From Streptomyces tuirus (GTDB taxonomy: Bacteria > Actinomycetota > Actinomycetes > Streptomycetales > Streptomycetaceae): a stretch of DNA of 64,000 bases. The notes beneath the pieces are model-generated. The model was not told the origin of the DNA, made no database searches, and worked only from the letters and a program-made list of their open reading frames with translations. Location of the stretch: the NCBI RefSeq assembly GCF_014701095.1, contig NZ_AP023439.1:2096001-2160000 (forward strand). Reading direction: 5' to 3'. A program made the position numbers and the translations under genes. This document shows, piece after piece, positions 46,697-54,825 of the stretch; within the stretch, counting starts at the first letter, position 1, and the number at the start of each line of letters is the position of its first letter.

Positions 46697-46721
46697 GGTT
46701 TTGTCGGGGCTCGACAAAACC
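46697..46721. promoter_or_regulatory. FasR operator (inverted repeat) upstream of fabD
   Basis: GGTTTTGTCG (46697-46706) and CGACAAAACC (46712-46721) form a perfect 10-bp dyad with a 5-bp spacer, starting at the base after the fasR stop and 65 bp before fabD. It is AT-richer than its surroundings, as expected for an operator. Confidence 0.75.
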
Positions 46722-46785
46722 CCCCCGTGTTCTTCGTCCTTGTCCCCACGGGCGGCCGTGCCCGTACCCAAGAGAGAGTGTGAGA

Positions 46786-47715
46786 GTGCTCGTACTCGTC
46801 GCTCCCGGCCAGGGCGCTCAGACGCCCGGCTTCCTGACCGAATGGCTCGACTTCCCCGGTGTTCGCGGTGCCCTCGAGGCCTGGTCCGACGCCGCGGGAC
46901 TCGACCTGATCCGTTACGGCACCGAGGCCGACGCGGAGGAGATCCGCGACACCGCGGTGGCGCAGCCGCTGCTGGTCGCGGCCGGACTGGCCTCCGCCGC
47001 CCTGCTGTTCGACGACCCGGCGGAGCTGCCGCAGAAGGTCGGCGCGATCGCCGGGCACAGCGTCGGTGAGTTCACCGCCGCCTCGCTCGCCGGAGTGCTC
47101 CCCCACGAGGAGGCACTCCGCCTGGTCCGCACCCGCGGGCTCGCCATGGCCGAGGCCGCCGCCGTCACCGAGACGGGCATGGCCGCGCTGCTGGGCGGCG
47201 ATCCGGCGGTGACGGTTCCGCACCTGGAGAAGCTCGGTCTGACCCCGGCGAACATCAACGGGGCGGGCCAGATCGTCGCGGCCGGCACGAAGGAGCAGCT
47301 CGCCGCGCTGGAGGCGGACAAGCCCGAGGGCGTGCGCAAGGTCGTCGCGCTGAAGGTCGCCGGCGCGTTCCACACGCACCACATGGCACCGGCCGTCGAC
47401 ACGCTGGCCAAGGCCGCCGAGGCCCTGGCGCCCGGCGACCCGAAGGTCCGTTACGTCTCCAACAAGGACGGGCAGACCGTCGCCGGCGGCCCCGAGGTGC
47501 TGGAGCGCCTGGTCGGCCAGGTCGCCAACCCGGTCCGCTGGGACCTGTGCATGGAGACCTTCAAGGAGCTCGGCGTCACGGCCCTGATCGAGGTGTGCCC
47601 CGGCGGCACCCTCACCGGCCTCGCCAAGCGGGCCCTGCCCGGAGTGAAGACGCTGGCCCTGAAGTCCCCCGCCGACCTCGACGCGGCTCGCGAGCTCATC
47701 GCCGAGCACGCCTGA
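46786..47715 (+). CDS. fabD: Malonyl-CoA:ACP transacylase (FabD)
   Basis: 309 aa from GTG 46786, so the protein opens MLVLVAPGQGAQTPGFL, matching known streptomycete FabD; an in-frame GTG six bases upstream is an alternative. Catalytic Ser92 is in GHSVGE, and the His is H196 in AGAFHTHHM. It loads malonyl groups from malonyl-CoA on AcpP, the first step of type II fatty-acid synthesis. It is the first gene of fabD-fabH-acpP-fabF and follows the fasR regulator and its operator. FabD also serves polyketide pathways in this genus. Confidence 0.97.
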   Translation: MLVLVAPGQGAQTPGFLTEWLDFPGVRGALEAWSDAAGLDLIRYGTEADAEEIRDTAVAQPLLVAAGLASAALLFDDPAELPQKVGAIAGHSVGEFTAASLAGVLPHEEALRLVRTRGLAMAEAAAVTETGMAALLGGDPAVTVPHLEKLGLTPANINGAGQIVAAGTKEQLAALEADKPEGVRKVVALKVAGAFHTHHMAPAVDTLAKAAEALAPGDPKVRYVSNKDGQTVAGGPEVLERLVGQVANPVRWDLCMETFKELGVTALIEVCPGGTLTGLAKRALPGVKTLALKSPADLDAARELIAEHA

Positions 47716-47740
47716 ACGCCGCCCCCAAGGAGCCGACCGC

Positions 47741-48742
47741 ATGGCGAAGATCAAGCCCAGCAAGGGCGCCCCGTACGCGCGCATCCTCGGCGTCGGCGGC
47801 TACCGCCCGACCCGGGTGGTGCCGAACGAGGTGATCCTCGAGACGATCGACTCGTCCGACGAGTGGATCCGCTCGCGCTCCGGCATCCAGACGCGGCACT
47901 GGGCGAACGACGAGGAGACCGTCGCCGCGATGTCGATCGAGGCGTCCGGCAAGGCGATCGCCGACGCGGGGATCTCCGCCGAGCAGATCGGCGGCGTGAT
48001 CGTGTCGACCGTCTCGCACTTCAAGCAGACCCCGGCCGTCGCCACCGAGATCGCCGACAAGCTCGGCACGAACAAGGCCGCCGCGTTCGACATCTCGGCG
48101 GGCTGCGCGGGCTTCGGCTACGGCCTCACGCTCGCCAAGGGCATGATCGTCGAGGGCTCGGCGGAGTACGTCCTGGTGATCGGTGTCGAGCGGCTGAGCG
48201 ACCTGACCGACCTGGAGGACCGCGCGACGGCCTTCCTGTTCGGTGACGGGGCCGGCGCGGTCGTGGTCGGCCCGGCCCAGGAGCCCGCGATCGGCCCGAC
48301 CGTGTGGGGCTCCGAGGGCGACAAGTCCGAGACGATCAAGCAGACCGTGCCGTGGACGGACTACCGTTCCGGCGAGGTCGCGAGGTTCCCGGCCATCACG
48401 CAGGAGGGCCAGGCGGTGTTCCGCTGGGCCGTCTTCGAGATGGCGAAGGTCGCCAAGGAGGCGCTGGACGCCGCCGGCATCACCGCGGACGACCTGGACG
48501 TCTTCATTCCGCACCAGGCCAACGAGCGGATCATCGACTCGATGGTGAAGACACTCAAGCTGCCGGAGTCCGTCATGGTCGCCCGTGACGTTCGCACCAC
48601 CGGCAACACCTCGGCCGCCTCGATCCCGCTCGCGATGGAGCGGCTCCTGGCGACCGGTGAGGCGAAGAGCGGCGACACCGCGCTCGTCATCGGCTTCGGG
48701 GCGGGTCTCGTCTACGCCGCGACTGTCGTTACCCTCCCCTAG
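47741..48742 (+). CDS. fabH: Beta-ketoacyl-ACP synthase III (FabH)
   Basis: 333 aa. Catalytic triad Cys122 (SAGCAGFG), His258 (PHQANERI) and Asn289 (GNTSAAS) is complete. It starts chains by condensing an acyl-CoA starter with malonyl-ACP; in Streptomyces the substrate pocket favours branched starters such as isobutyryl- and methylbutyryl-CoA, giving iso/anteiso fatty acids. It follows fabD after 25 bp. A perfect hairpin directly after its stop separates it from acpP. Confidence 0.97.
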   Translation: MAKIKPSKGAPYARILGVGGYRPTRVVPNEVILETIDSSDEWIRSRSGIQTRHWANDEETVAAMSIEASGKAIADAGISAEQIGGVIVSTVSHFKQTPAVATEIADKLGTNKAAAFDISAGCAGFGYGLTLAKGMIVEGSAEYVLVIGVERLSDLTDLEDRATAFLFGDGAGAVVVGPAQEPAIGPTVWGSEGDKSETIKQTVPWTDYRSGEVARFPAITQEGQAVFRWAVFEMAKVAKEALDAAGITADDLDVFIPHQANERIIDSMVKTLKLPESVMVARDVRTTGNTSAASIPLAMERLLATGEAKSGDTALVIGFGAGLVYAATVVTLP

Positions 48743-48749
48743 GCACTCC

Positions 48750-48773
48750 GTGCCGGATCATGCGATCCGGCAC
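48750..48773 (+). terminator. Intercistronic hairpin between fabH and acpP
   Basis: GTGCCGGATC (48750-48759) and GATCCGGCAC (48764-48773) make a perfect 10-bp stem with loop ATGC, 7 bp after the fabH stop and 50 bp before acpP. It may be a partial terminator or an mRNA-stabilising or processing site. Confidence 0.6.
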
Positions 48774-48823
48774 AGGAGGAAACACCTGCCACACCCTCTG
48801 GATATCTACGAAGGAGCGCCAAC

Positions 48824-49072
48824 ATGGCCGCCACTCAGGAAGAGATCGTCGCCGGTCTCGCCGAGATCGTGAACGAGATCGCCGGCATCCCGGTTGAGGA
48901 CGTCCAGCTGGACAAGTCCTTCACCGACGACCTGGACGTCGACTCGCTGTCCATGGTCGAGGTCGTCGTCGCCGCCGAAGAGCGCTTCGACGTCAAGATC
49001 CCCGACGAGGACGTCAAGAACCTCAAGACCGTCGGCGACGCGACCGACTACATCCTCAAGCACCAGGGCTGA
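48824..49072 (+). CDS. acpP: Acyl carrier protein (AcpP)
   Basis: 82 aa, typical four-helix ACP. Phosphopantetheine attaches to Ser41 in DLDVDSLSMVEVV, and helix II is acidic as needed for binding the Fab enzymes. It has its own strong ribosome site (AAGGAG), fitting the need for much more ACP than enzyme. It carries growing acyl chains during fatty-acid synthesis. Confidence 0.98.
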   Translation: MAATQEEIVAGLAEIVNEIAGIPVEDVQLDKSFTDDLDVDSLSMVEVVVAAEERFDVKIPDEDVKNLKTVGDATDYILKHQG

Positions 49073-49158
49073 TCGGCCGATCAGGCCTTTGGGCTGACTG
49101 CCCCGCCACCCGGCGGTGGCGCCGCTTAATCCTCGTAACCGTTGGAGAAAGAATTCCC

Positions 49159-50430
49159 GTGAGCCCGACCAATCGCACCGTGGTCGTCACCGGTATCGGC
49201 GCAACCACACCGCTGGGTGGCGACGCAGCCTCTACCTGGGAGGGCCTGATCGCCGGCAAGTCCGGCGTCAAGCCCCTCGAGCAGGACTGGGCGGCCGACC
49301 AGGCCGTCAAGATCGCGGCCCCGGTCGCCGTGGAGCCCACCGAGGTCATCCCGCGGCCGCAGGCCCGCCGACTGGACCGCTCGGCGCAGTTCGCGCTGGT
49401 CGCGGCCAAGGAGGCCTGGGCCGACGCCGGTTTTGAAGCAAAGGCCGGCGAGGACCCGAACATCGACCCCGACCGGCTCGGCGCGGTCATCGCCTCCGGC
49501 ATCGGCGGCGTGACGACGCTGCTCGACCAGTACGACGTGCTGAAGGAGAAGGGCGTCCGTCGCGTCTCCCCGCACACCGTGCCCATGCTGATGCCCAACA
49601 GCCCCTCGGCCAACGTGGGTCTGGCCGTGGGCGCCCGTGCGGGCGTGCACACGCCGGTCTCCGCCTGCGCCTCGGGCGCCGAGGCCATCGGCTACGCCAT
49701 CGAGATGATCCGCACCGGGCGCGCCGACGTCGTCGTCGCGGGTGGCACGGAGGCGGCGATCCACCCGCTGCCCATCGCCGCGTTCGGCAACATGATGGCG
49801 ATGTCCAAGAACAACGACGACCCGCAGGGCGCGTCGCGTCCCTACGACACCGCCCGCGACGGCTTCGTCCTCGGTGAGGGCGCCGGTGTCGTGGTCCTGG
49901 AGTCCGCCGAGCACGCCGCGAAGCGCGGTGCCCGGGTGTACGCGGAGGCGGTCGGGCAGGGCATCTCCGCCGACGCGCACGACATCGTGCAGCCGGAGCC
50001 GGAGGGGCGGGGCATCTCGCACGCCCTCCAGAACCTGCTGGAGCGCACCGACCTGAACCCGGCGGAGATCGTGCACGTCAACGCGCACGCGACGTCCACG
50101 CCGGCGGGTGACATCGCCGAGCTGAAGGCGCTGCGGAAGGTGTTCGGTGACGACGCCGACCACTTCGCGGTGTCCGCGACGAAGTCGATGACCGGGCATC
50201 TGCTGGGTGGCGCGGGTGGTGTCGAGACGGTGGCGACGGTGCTGGCGCTGTACCACCGGGTGGCTCCGCCGACGATCAACGTGGAGAACCTCGACCCGGA
50301 GGCCGAGGCGAATGCCGATGTCGTTCGGGGTGAGGCTCGGAAGCTGCCGGTCGAGGGCCGGATCGCCGCGTTGAACGACTCGTTCGGGTTCGGTGGGCAC
50401 AACGTGGTGCTGGCGTTCCGGACGGTTTGA
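49159..50430 (+). CDS. fabF: Beta-ketoacyl-ACP synthase II (FabF)
   Basis: 423 aa from GTG 49159. The condensing-enzyme triad is Cys170 (VSACASGAEA), His310 (NAHATSTPAGD) and His347 (KSMTGHLLGG). It elongates acyl-ACP with malonyl-ACP. As the last gene of the locus it is followed by a strong terminator. A small hairpin (CGCCACC/GGTGGCG, about 49104-49121) lies in the acpP-fabF gap. Confidence 0.97.
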   Translation: MSPTNRTVVVTGIGATTPLGGDAASTWEGLIAGKSGVKPLEQDWAADQAVKIAAPVAVEPTEVIPRPQARRLDRSAQFALVAAKEAWADAGFEAKAGEDPNIDPDRLGAVIASGIGGVTTLLDQYDVLKEKGVRRVSPHTVPMLMPNSPSANVGLAVGARAGVHTPVSACASGAEAIGYAIEMIRTGRADVVVAGGTEAAIHPLPIAAFGNMMAMSKNNDDPQGASRPYDTARDGFVLGEGAGVVVLESAEHAAKRGARVYAEAVGQGISADAHDIVQPEPEGRGISHALQNLLERTDLNPAEIVHVNAHATSTPAGDIAELKALRKVFGDDADHFAVSATKSMTGHLLGGAGGVETVATVLALYHRVAPPTINVENLDPEAEANADVVRGEARKLPVEGRIAALNDSFGFGGHNVVLAFRTV

Positions 50431-50439
50431 TTCGCCCTT

Positions 50440-50488
50440 ACGGCGAGTGGCCCGGACTCTTCTTGAGTTCGGGCCACTCGCCGTTTTG
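50440..50488 (+). terminator. Rho-independent terminator after fabF
   Basis: ACGGCGAGTGGCCCG (50440-50454) pairs perfectly with CGGGCCACTCGCCGT (50470-50484), followed by TTTTGTG. This is one of the few terminators here with a real T-tract. Confidence 0.92.
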
Positions 50489-50527
50489 TGTCACGTTGCC
50501 TGCCGGGTGCGGGCGGGTGGGGGCTTG

Positions 50528-50575
50528 TCGCGCAGTTCCCCGCGCCCCTGAGGGGCGCGCCCCTGAGGGCGCGTC
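50528..50575. repeat. Dispersed GC-palindrome element, copy 3
   Basis: CGCGCAGTTCCCCGCGCCCC begins at 50529 and is followed by GCGCCCCTGAGGG repeats rather than the full opposite arm. It lies between the fabF terminator and the DUF3145 gene. Confidence 0.85.
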
Positions 50576-50587
50576 CCCCAAAGGCGT

Positions 50588-51082
50588 TTACACCACCTGG
50601 TGCAACCAGCGGACCGGGGCGCCTTCGCCCGCGTAGCGGAAGGGTTCCAGTTCGTCGTCCCAGGGCTTGCCGAGCAGCTTGTTGAGTTCGGCCTCCAGGT
50701 CGGTCTCCCCCTGCCGGCTGCGCTGGAGGGCCGCTCTGAGCCGGTCCTCGGGGATGAGGATGTCGCCGTGGATGCCGGTGACGGCGTGGTAGATGCCCAG
50801 GTCGGGGGTGCAGCTGTAGCGCTCGCCCTCGGCGGTCGGGCAGGGTTCGGCGGTGACCTCGAAGCGCAGGAGGTGCCAGCCGCGGAGCGCGGAGGCGAGT
50901 TTGGACGCCGTGCCCGCCTGGCCCTGCCAGGAGAACTCCGAGCGCCAGGTGCCCGGGGCGGCCGGCTGACGGATCCAGTCCAGGCTGACGCGTGTGCCGA
51001 GCACCCCGGCGACGGCCCACTCGACGTGCGGGCACAGCGCGCGCGGCGCGGAGTGCACGTACAGAACTCCACGTGTCGTCAC
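50588..51082 (-). CDS. DUF3145 family protein
   Basis: 164 aa from GTG 51082 with GGAGG upstream; a longer frame to 51115 is not supported. The start MTTRGVLYVHSAPRALCPHVEWA and the segments GWHLLRFEVTAEPC, YSCTPDLGIYHAVTGIHGDI and KLLGKPWDDELEPFRYAGEG are characteristic of DUF3145, a conserved actinobacterial family without known function. It is a soluble protein. It is convergent with fabF and lies beside the dispersed repeat. Its conserved position next to the fatty-acid locus hints at, but does not prove, a link to it. Confidence 0.9.
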   Translation of the reverse strand: MTTRGVLYVHSAPRALCPHVEWAVAGVLGTRVSLDWIRQPAAPGTWRSEFSWQGQAGTASKLASALRGWHLLRFEVTAEPCPTAEGERYSCTPDLGIYHAVTGIHGDILIPEDRLRAALQRSRQGETDLEAELNKLLGKPWDDELEPFRYAGEGAPVRWLHQVV

Positions 51083-51275
51083 CGGAACCTCCGGGCAGAG
51101 CGGGACATGGTGCAAACGGGCGGAACGGCTGTGACCGGGCGGGTCACGTTGATGGCGAGGCTACCGTGCGGGGGCGCAAGGAGTGTGACGTACGGTCGGT
51201 CCAGGGGCCGGGAAACGCCTCCCATTCACCCAGGGGGACGCTTGTACGGGTGTGAGCCGTTGCACCTGATCGGCC

Positions 51276-51303
51276 GGGAACCCTCGTGCGTTGTTATTGG
51301 TTG
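51276..51303 (+). promoter_or_regulatory. ECF-sigma-like promoter for the SGNH lipoprotein
   Basis: GGGAAC (51276-51281), an 18-bp spacer, and GTTG (51300-51303) resemble sigmaR/sigmaE-type promoters (GGGAAT-N18-GTTG for sigmaR). The expected start is about 35 nt before the ATG at 51342. Confidence 0.45.
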
Positions 51304-51341
51304 GGGAGACAGGCACGGCGTGGCGAGGGGATGGACCAGGG

Positions 51342-52235
51342 ATGCGGAAGCGAGGCCGTCGTACACGGGGCGCTCTGGCCGTGGTCGCCGCGGCCGCGCT
51401 GGGTGTCGCGGGGTGTGATGCCGTGGGCGGTGATTCCGCCGCGCCCTCCGAGAGCGCGAAGCCGTCGCCGAAGCCCACTCCCCTGTGGGACCGCAGCCCG
51501 GCGTCCGTCGCGGCCGTCGGGGACTCCATCACACGCGGGTTCGACGCCTGTGACGTGCTGTCGGACTGTCCGGAGGCGTCCTGGGCGACCGGTGCCAGCC
51601 CCGAGGTCGACTCGCTCGCGGTGCGGCTGCTGGGCAGGACCGGGGCCGCGCAGCGCAGTTGGAACTACGCGGTGACCGGGGCGCGGATGGCCGACCTGCC
51701 CGGGCAGATGGCGCAGGCGGTGCGCCGCGAGCCGCAGTTGGTGACGGTGATGGTCGGGGCGAACGACGCCTGCCGGCGTACGCCTTCGGCGATGACTCCG
51801 GTCTCCGCCTTCCGCGCCGACTTCGAGGATTCCCTGCGCTCCCTGCGCAAGGCCCTGCCCAAGGCGCAGGTGTTCGTGGCGAGCGTGCCCAATCTGAAGC
51901 GGCTGTGGTCGGAGGGCCGGAGCAGCCCGATGGGCAAGCAGGTGTGGAAGCTGGGCATCTGCCCGTCGATGCTGGGCGACGCGGACGCCCTGGACTCGGC
52001 GGCGACCCTGCGGCGGGACACGGTGCACAAGCGGGTGGAGGACTACAACAAGGTCCTGAAGGAGGTCTGCGCCGAGGACGAGCGGTGCCGCTACGACGGG
52101 GGCGCGGTGTACGACTACCGCTTCGGCATCGGCCAGTTGAGCCGCTGGGACTACTTCCACCCCAGCGTGAACGGACAGGCCCGGTTGGCGGAGATCGCGT
52201 ACCGCACCGTCACCGCGAAAGAGCCCCTGACTTAA
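51342..52235 (+). CDS. SGNH/GDSL-hydrolase lipoprotein
   Basis: 297 aa. ATG 51342; the start and the signal peptide fit, and the lipobox VAGC puts the lipidated Cys at 25. A Ser/Pro linker (SAAPSESAKPSPKPTP) leads to the SGNH domain: block I AAVGDSITRGFDA with the nucleophile Ser, block III GANDAC, and block V DYFHPSVNG with Asp and His. A Cys-rich C-terminal region (DVLSDCPEAS, GICPSML, EVCAEDERC) suggests disulfides. It should be an extracellular esterase, lipase or wall deacetylase. The preceding promoter is ECF-like, consistent with envelope-stress control. Confidence 0.88.
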   Translation: MRKRGRRTRGALAVVAAAALGVAGCDAVGGDSAAPSESAKPSPKPTPLWDRSPASVAAVGDSITRGFDACDVLSDCPEASWATGASPEVDSLAVRLLGRTGAAQRSWNYAVTGARMADLPGQMAQAVRREPQLVTVMVGANDACRRTPSAMTPVSAFRADFEDSLRSLRKALPKAQVFVASVPNLKRLWSEGRSSPMGKQVWKLGICPSMLGDADALDSAATLRRDTVHKRVEDYNKVLKEVCAEDERCRYDGGAVYDYRFGIGQLSRWDYFHPSVNGQARLAEIAYRTVTAKEPLT

Positions 52236-52245
52236 AGTTCCGCAC

Positions 52246-53217
52246 ATGAACGAACTCTTCGGCACACTTTCCGACGGGACCCCGGTGCACCGCTGGACCC
52301 TGGAGCGGGCGGGCGTGCGGGTGCGGGTCCTGTCGTACGGCGGGATCGTGCAGTCCGTGGAGGTGCCGGACCGGGACGGCCGGGCCGGGGGCGTGGTGCT
52401 GGGGTTCCCGGATCTCGACGGGTATCTCGCCCATCCGGAGCCGTACCTGGGCGCCCTGATCGGGCGGTACGCCAACCGGATCGCCGGCGGCCGGTTCACC
52501 CTGGACGGCCGGACGTACGCGCTGGAGCCGAACAGCGGACCGAACTCGCTGCACGGCGGCGCGCGCGGTTTCGACAAGCGGCTGTGGGACGCGGAGCCGG
52601 TCGAGCACGGGGTGCGGCTGACGCGGATCAGTGCGCACGGCGAGGAGGGGTTCCCGGGGCGGCTGGAGGTCTCGGCGACGTACACGCTCGACGCGTCCGG
52701 CGCGCTGCGGATCGCCTACGAGGCGGTGACGGACGCGCCGACCGTGGTGAACCCGACGAACCACAGCTACTTCAACCTGGCCGGTTCCGGTGACGCCGGC
52801 GGTCATGAACTGCGGCTGGCCGCCTCCCGGTACACGCCGGTCGACGCCGACCTGATCCCGGCCGGCGGGCCCGAGGACGTGACCGGCACGGGCTTCGACT
52901 TCCGTGAGGCCCGCAAGACCGGCTCCGGCTACGACCACAACTTCGTGCTCGACAAGGGTGTGACGGACACTCCGGTGGAGGTCGCCGAGCTGCACGATCC
53001 GGCGTCCGGCCGGGTGCTGACGGTGGCGACCACCGAACCCGGTCTCCAGCTCTACACCGCCGACCAGCTGTCCGGCCCCTTCGCGCCCGGCGACGGCATC
53101 GCGCTGGAGACGCAGCACTTCCCCGACTCGCCGAACCGGCCGGACTTCCCGACGACCGTGCTGCGGCCCGGCGAGGAGTTCCGCTCGGAGACGGTCTACG
53201 GGTTCGGCGTCCGCTGA
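52246..53217 (+). CDS. galM: Aldose 1-epimerase (galactose mutarotase)
   Basis: 323 aa. ATG 52246; TAAAGT (52233-52238) ends seven bases before it and overlaps the stop of the preceding gene, indicating its own leaderless transcript. Catalytic residues are visible: His in NPTNHSYFNLAG and Glu in ALETQHFPDSPN, with the beta-sandwich blocks GRYANRIAGGRF, NSLHGGARGFDKRLW and GSGYDHNFVL. It interconverts alpha and beta anomers of galactose or glucose. Identity as GalM rather than another aldose epimerase is by family pattern. Confidence 0.9.
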   Translation: MNELFGTLSDGTPVHRWTLERAGVRVRVLSYGGIVQSVEVPDRDGRAGGVVLGFPDLDGYLAHPEPYLGALIGRYANRIAGGRFTLDGRTYALEPNSGPNSLHGGARGFDKRLWDAEPVEHGVRLTRISAHGEEGFPGRLEVSATYTLDASGALRIAYEAVTDAPTVVNPTNHSYFNLAGSGDAGGHELRLAASRYTPVDADLIPAGGPEDVTGTGFDFREARKTGSGYDHNFVLDKGVTDTPVEVAELHDPASGRVLTVATTEPGLQLYTADQLSGPFAPGDGIALETQHFPDSPNRPDFPTTVLRPGEEFRSETVYGFGVR

Positions 53218-53220
53218 CGG

Positions 53221-53262
53221 GCGGCCCCCTGACAGACCTGACCGGCGGCCCCCTGACAGACC
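53221..53262. repeat. Direct repeat, 18 bp with 24-bp period, after galM
   Basis: GCGGCCCCCTGACAGACC occurs at 53221-53238 and again at 53245-53262. It is a short tandem duplication just past the galM stop. Confidence 0.7.
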
Positions 53263-53265
53263 ATG

Positions 53266-53301
53266 AGCCCCGGTCCGGAGGTCAGGTCCCGGACCGGGGC
53301 T
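53266..53301. terminator. Hairpin terminator after galM
   Basis: AGCCCCGGTCC (53266-53276) pairs with GGACCGGGGCT (53291-53301). Confidence 0.75.
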
Positions 53302-53325
53302 GCTTGGTGGGGAACTTGTCCCGGA

Positions 53326-53480
53326 TCAGACGTTAATCGTCGCGGTGGTCCTGCGGTCCGTGATCGAGCGTCCGACCGGGATCTCGTACGAACCCTTCAC
53401 ATACGACCACGAGCCGGTCGCTTCGCCCCAGATTTCGAAACCTCGGCGTGGCAGTTCGAGGGTGGCTTCGGCGCTCTCAG
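53326..53480 (-). pseudogene. Remnant of a glycoside hydrolase family 3 C-terminus (Fn3-like domain)
   Basis: Minus-strand frame ending in TGA at 53328-53326 reads EATLELPRRGFEIWGEATGS, then SWSYVKGSYEIPVGRSITDR and RTTATINV. The pattern of xW-aT-W-G-y-V-GrS-D is that of the C-terminal Fn3-like domain of GH3 beta-glucosidases. Only about 50 codons remain, with no upstream start, promoter or catalytic domain; the sequence before it is the unrelated 5' region of the following gene. It is best read as a decayed gene end. The remainder of the 53218-53592 gap holds the galM terminator and the next promoter. Confidence 0.55.
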
Positions 53481-53592
53481 GCGACGGCGAAGATCCCCGG
53501 CTGAGCCACGCCCATGGCGTGGACCACACCCGTCACGCGATACTTCGGCCGTCCGGCACCGACCCCCACCGCGACGGAAGGCCTGAACACCC

Positions 53593-54825
53593 TTGAATTC
53601 CATACGCGTTCGCCTCGGCGTCCTCGGTCTCGCCCTGCTGACCGGCTTCACCGCGCCGACGGCGGCGAGCGCCGCCCAGGCGGCCCCCTCCCCCACCGTC
53701 GAGGAGCAGCGGCTCGGCAGAGCGGCCCCCCAGGAGATCCTGCGCCGCTCCGGATTCGACACGGCGGCCCCACGCCTGGCCCGGGCGCTGGAGGGGGCCC
53801 GCTCCTACGGGGAGGCACGCCGGGCCGTGACGCGTGAGGGCGCGCGGCTGTGGCAGCGTGCGGTCGACCGGGCGCAGGGGCGCGGGCCGGCGGGCGGGGA
53901 CCTGAGCCGGGACGACGACCGGCCGCTGTACTGGGCGCGGCTCGGGATGACGCGTGACGTGCGCACCTGGGAGCCGGAGTTCGGCCTGACGGACGGGCAG
54001 CGGGCCGCGCTGCTGGACGAGCTGGAGCGCACCTCGCGCGGCCAGGACGCCATCCGGTATCCGCACGGCAAGGGCCTGAAGCGGATCCTGCTCACCGGCT
54101 TCGACCCGTTCACCCTGGACCGGGACATCCGCATCTCCAACCCGGCCGGCGCCACCGCGCTGGCCCTCGACGGCACGGTGATCGAGACGGCGGACGGCCC
54201 GGCCCGGATCGAGACGGCCGTGTTCCCGGTGCGCTGGCAGGACTTCACCGAGGGCACGGTGGAGCGGGCCCTGCGGCCGCACCTGCCGAAGGTCGACCTG
54301 TTCACGACGGTGAGCCAGGGCCGGGTCGGGCGGTTCGACATCGAGCGGACCAACGGGGCCTGGCGGGGCGGCTTCGGGGACAACGAGAACATCGGCCGCA
54401 CCGAGACCGTGCCGGTGAGCGACCCGGCCTCGCAGCCGCAGTGGACGACGACGACGCTGCCGTACGCGGCGATCACCGCCGCGCAGACCGGCCGTTTCCC
54501 GGTGTACGACAACACGAGCGTCACCGAGATCCCGGCCGGCGGCACCGATCCCGTCGTGCGCCCCGACGGGCCGACGCCCGGCTCGACCGCACGTGCGGGC
54601 GGGGGCGGCGACTACCTGTCCAACGAGATCGCCTACCGGGCCACGCTGCTGCGGGACCGGCTGGGGCTGCACGCGACGCTGCCGGGCGGGCATGTGCACA
54701 CACCGCTGCTGCAGTTCGCCGCCGGGAACACCACCGAGGTCACCGACCCGGAGTTCGTGCGCAACCGGCTGGACATCATCGCCCAGGTGCGGGCGATCCT
54801 GAAGGTGGCTGCGGAAACGTCGTAG
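53593..54825 (+). CDS. Secreted pyroglutamyl-peptidase-like protein lacking the catalytic Cys
   Basis: 410 aa from TTG 53593 (GGAAGG upstream). Residues 1-28 are a signal peptide ending TAASAA. A ~130-residue helical region precedes a peptidase C15-like domain: LLTGFDPFTLDRDIRISNPAG near residue 165 matches the GFEPF...NPS motif, the Glu is E251 in DIERTNGAW, and a His lies in GGHVHTP near 370. The Cys of the family's catalytic motif (usually VCNxxxY) is replaced by Ser343 in YLSNEIAYR. It may be inactive, a Ser variant, or a binding protein. The 3' end overlaps the convergent EI24 gene by 50 bp. Confidence 0.8.
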   Translation: MNSIRVRLGVLGLALLTGFTAPTAASAAQAAPSPTVEEQRLGRAAPQEILRRSGFDTAAPRLARALEGARSYGEARRAVTREGARLWQRAVDRAQGRGPAGGDLSRDDDRPLYWARLGMTRDVRTWEPEFGLTDGQRAALLDELERTSRGQDAIRYPHGKGLKRILLTGFDPFTLDRDIRISNPAGATALALDGTVIETADGPARIETAVFPVRWQDFTEGTVERALRPHLPKVDLFTTVSQGRVGRFDIERTNGAWRGGFGDNENIGRTETVPVSDPASQPQWTTTTLPYAAITAAQTGRFPVYDNTSVTEIPAGGTDPVVRPDGPTPGSTARAGGGGDYLSNEIAYRATLLRDRLGLHATLPGGHVHTPLLQFAAGNTTEVTDPEFVRNRLDIIAQVRAILKVAAETS

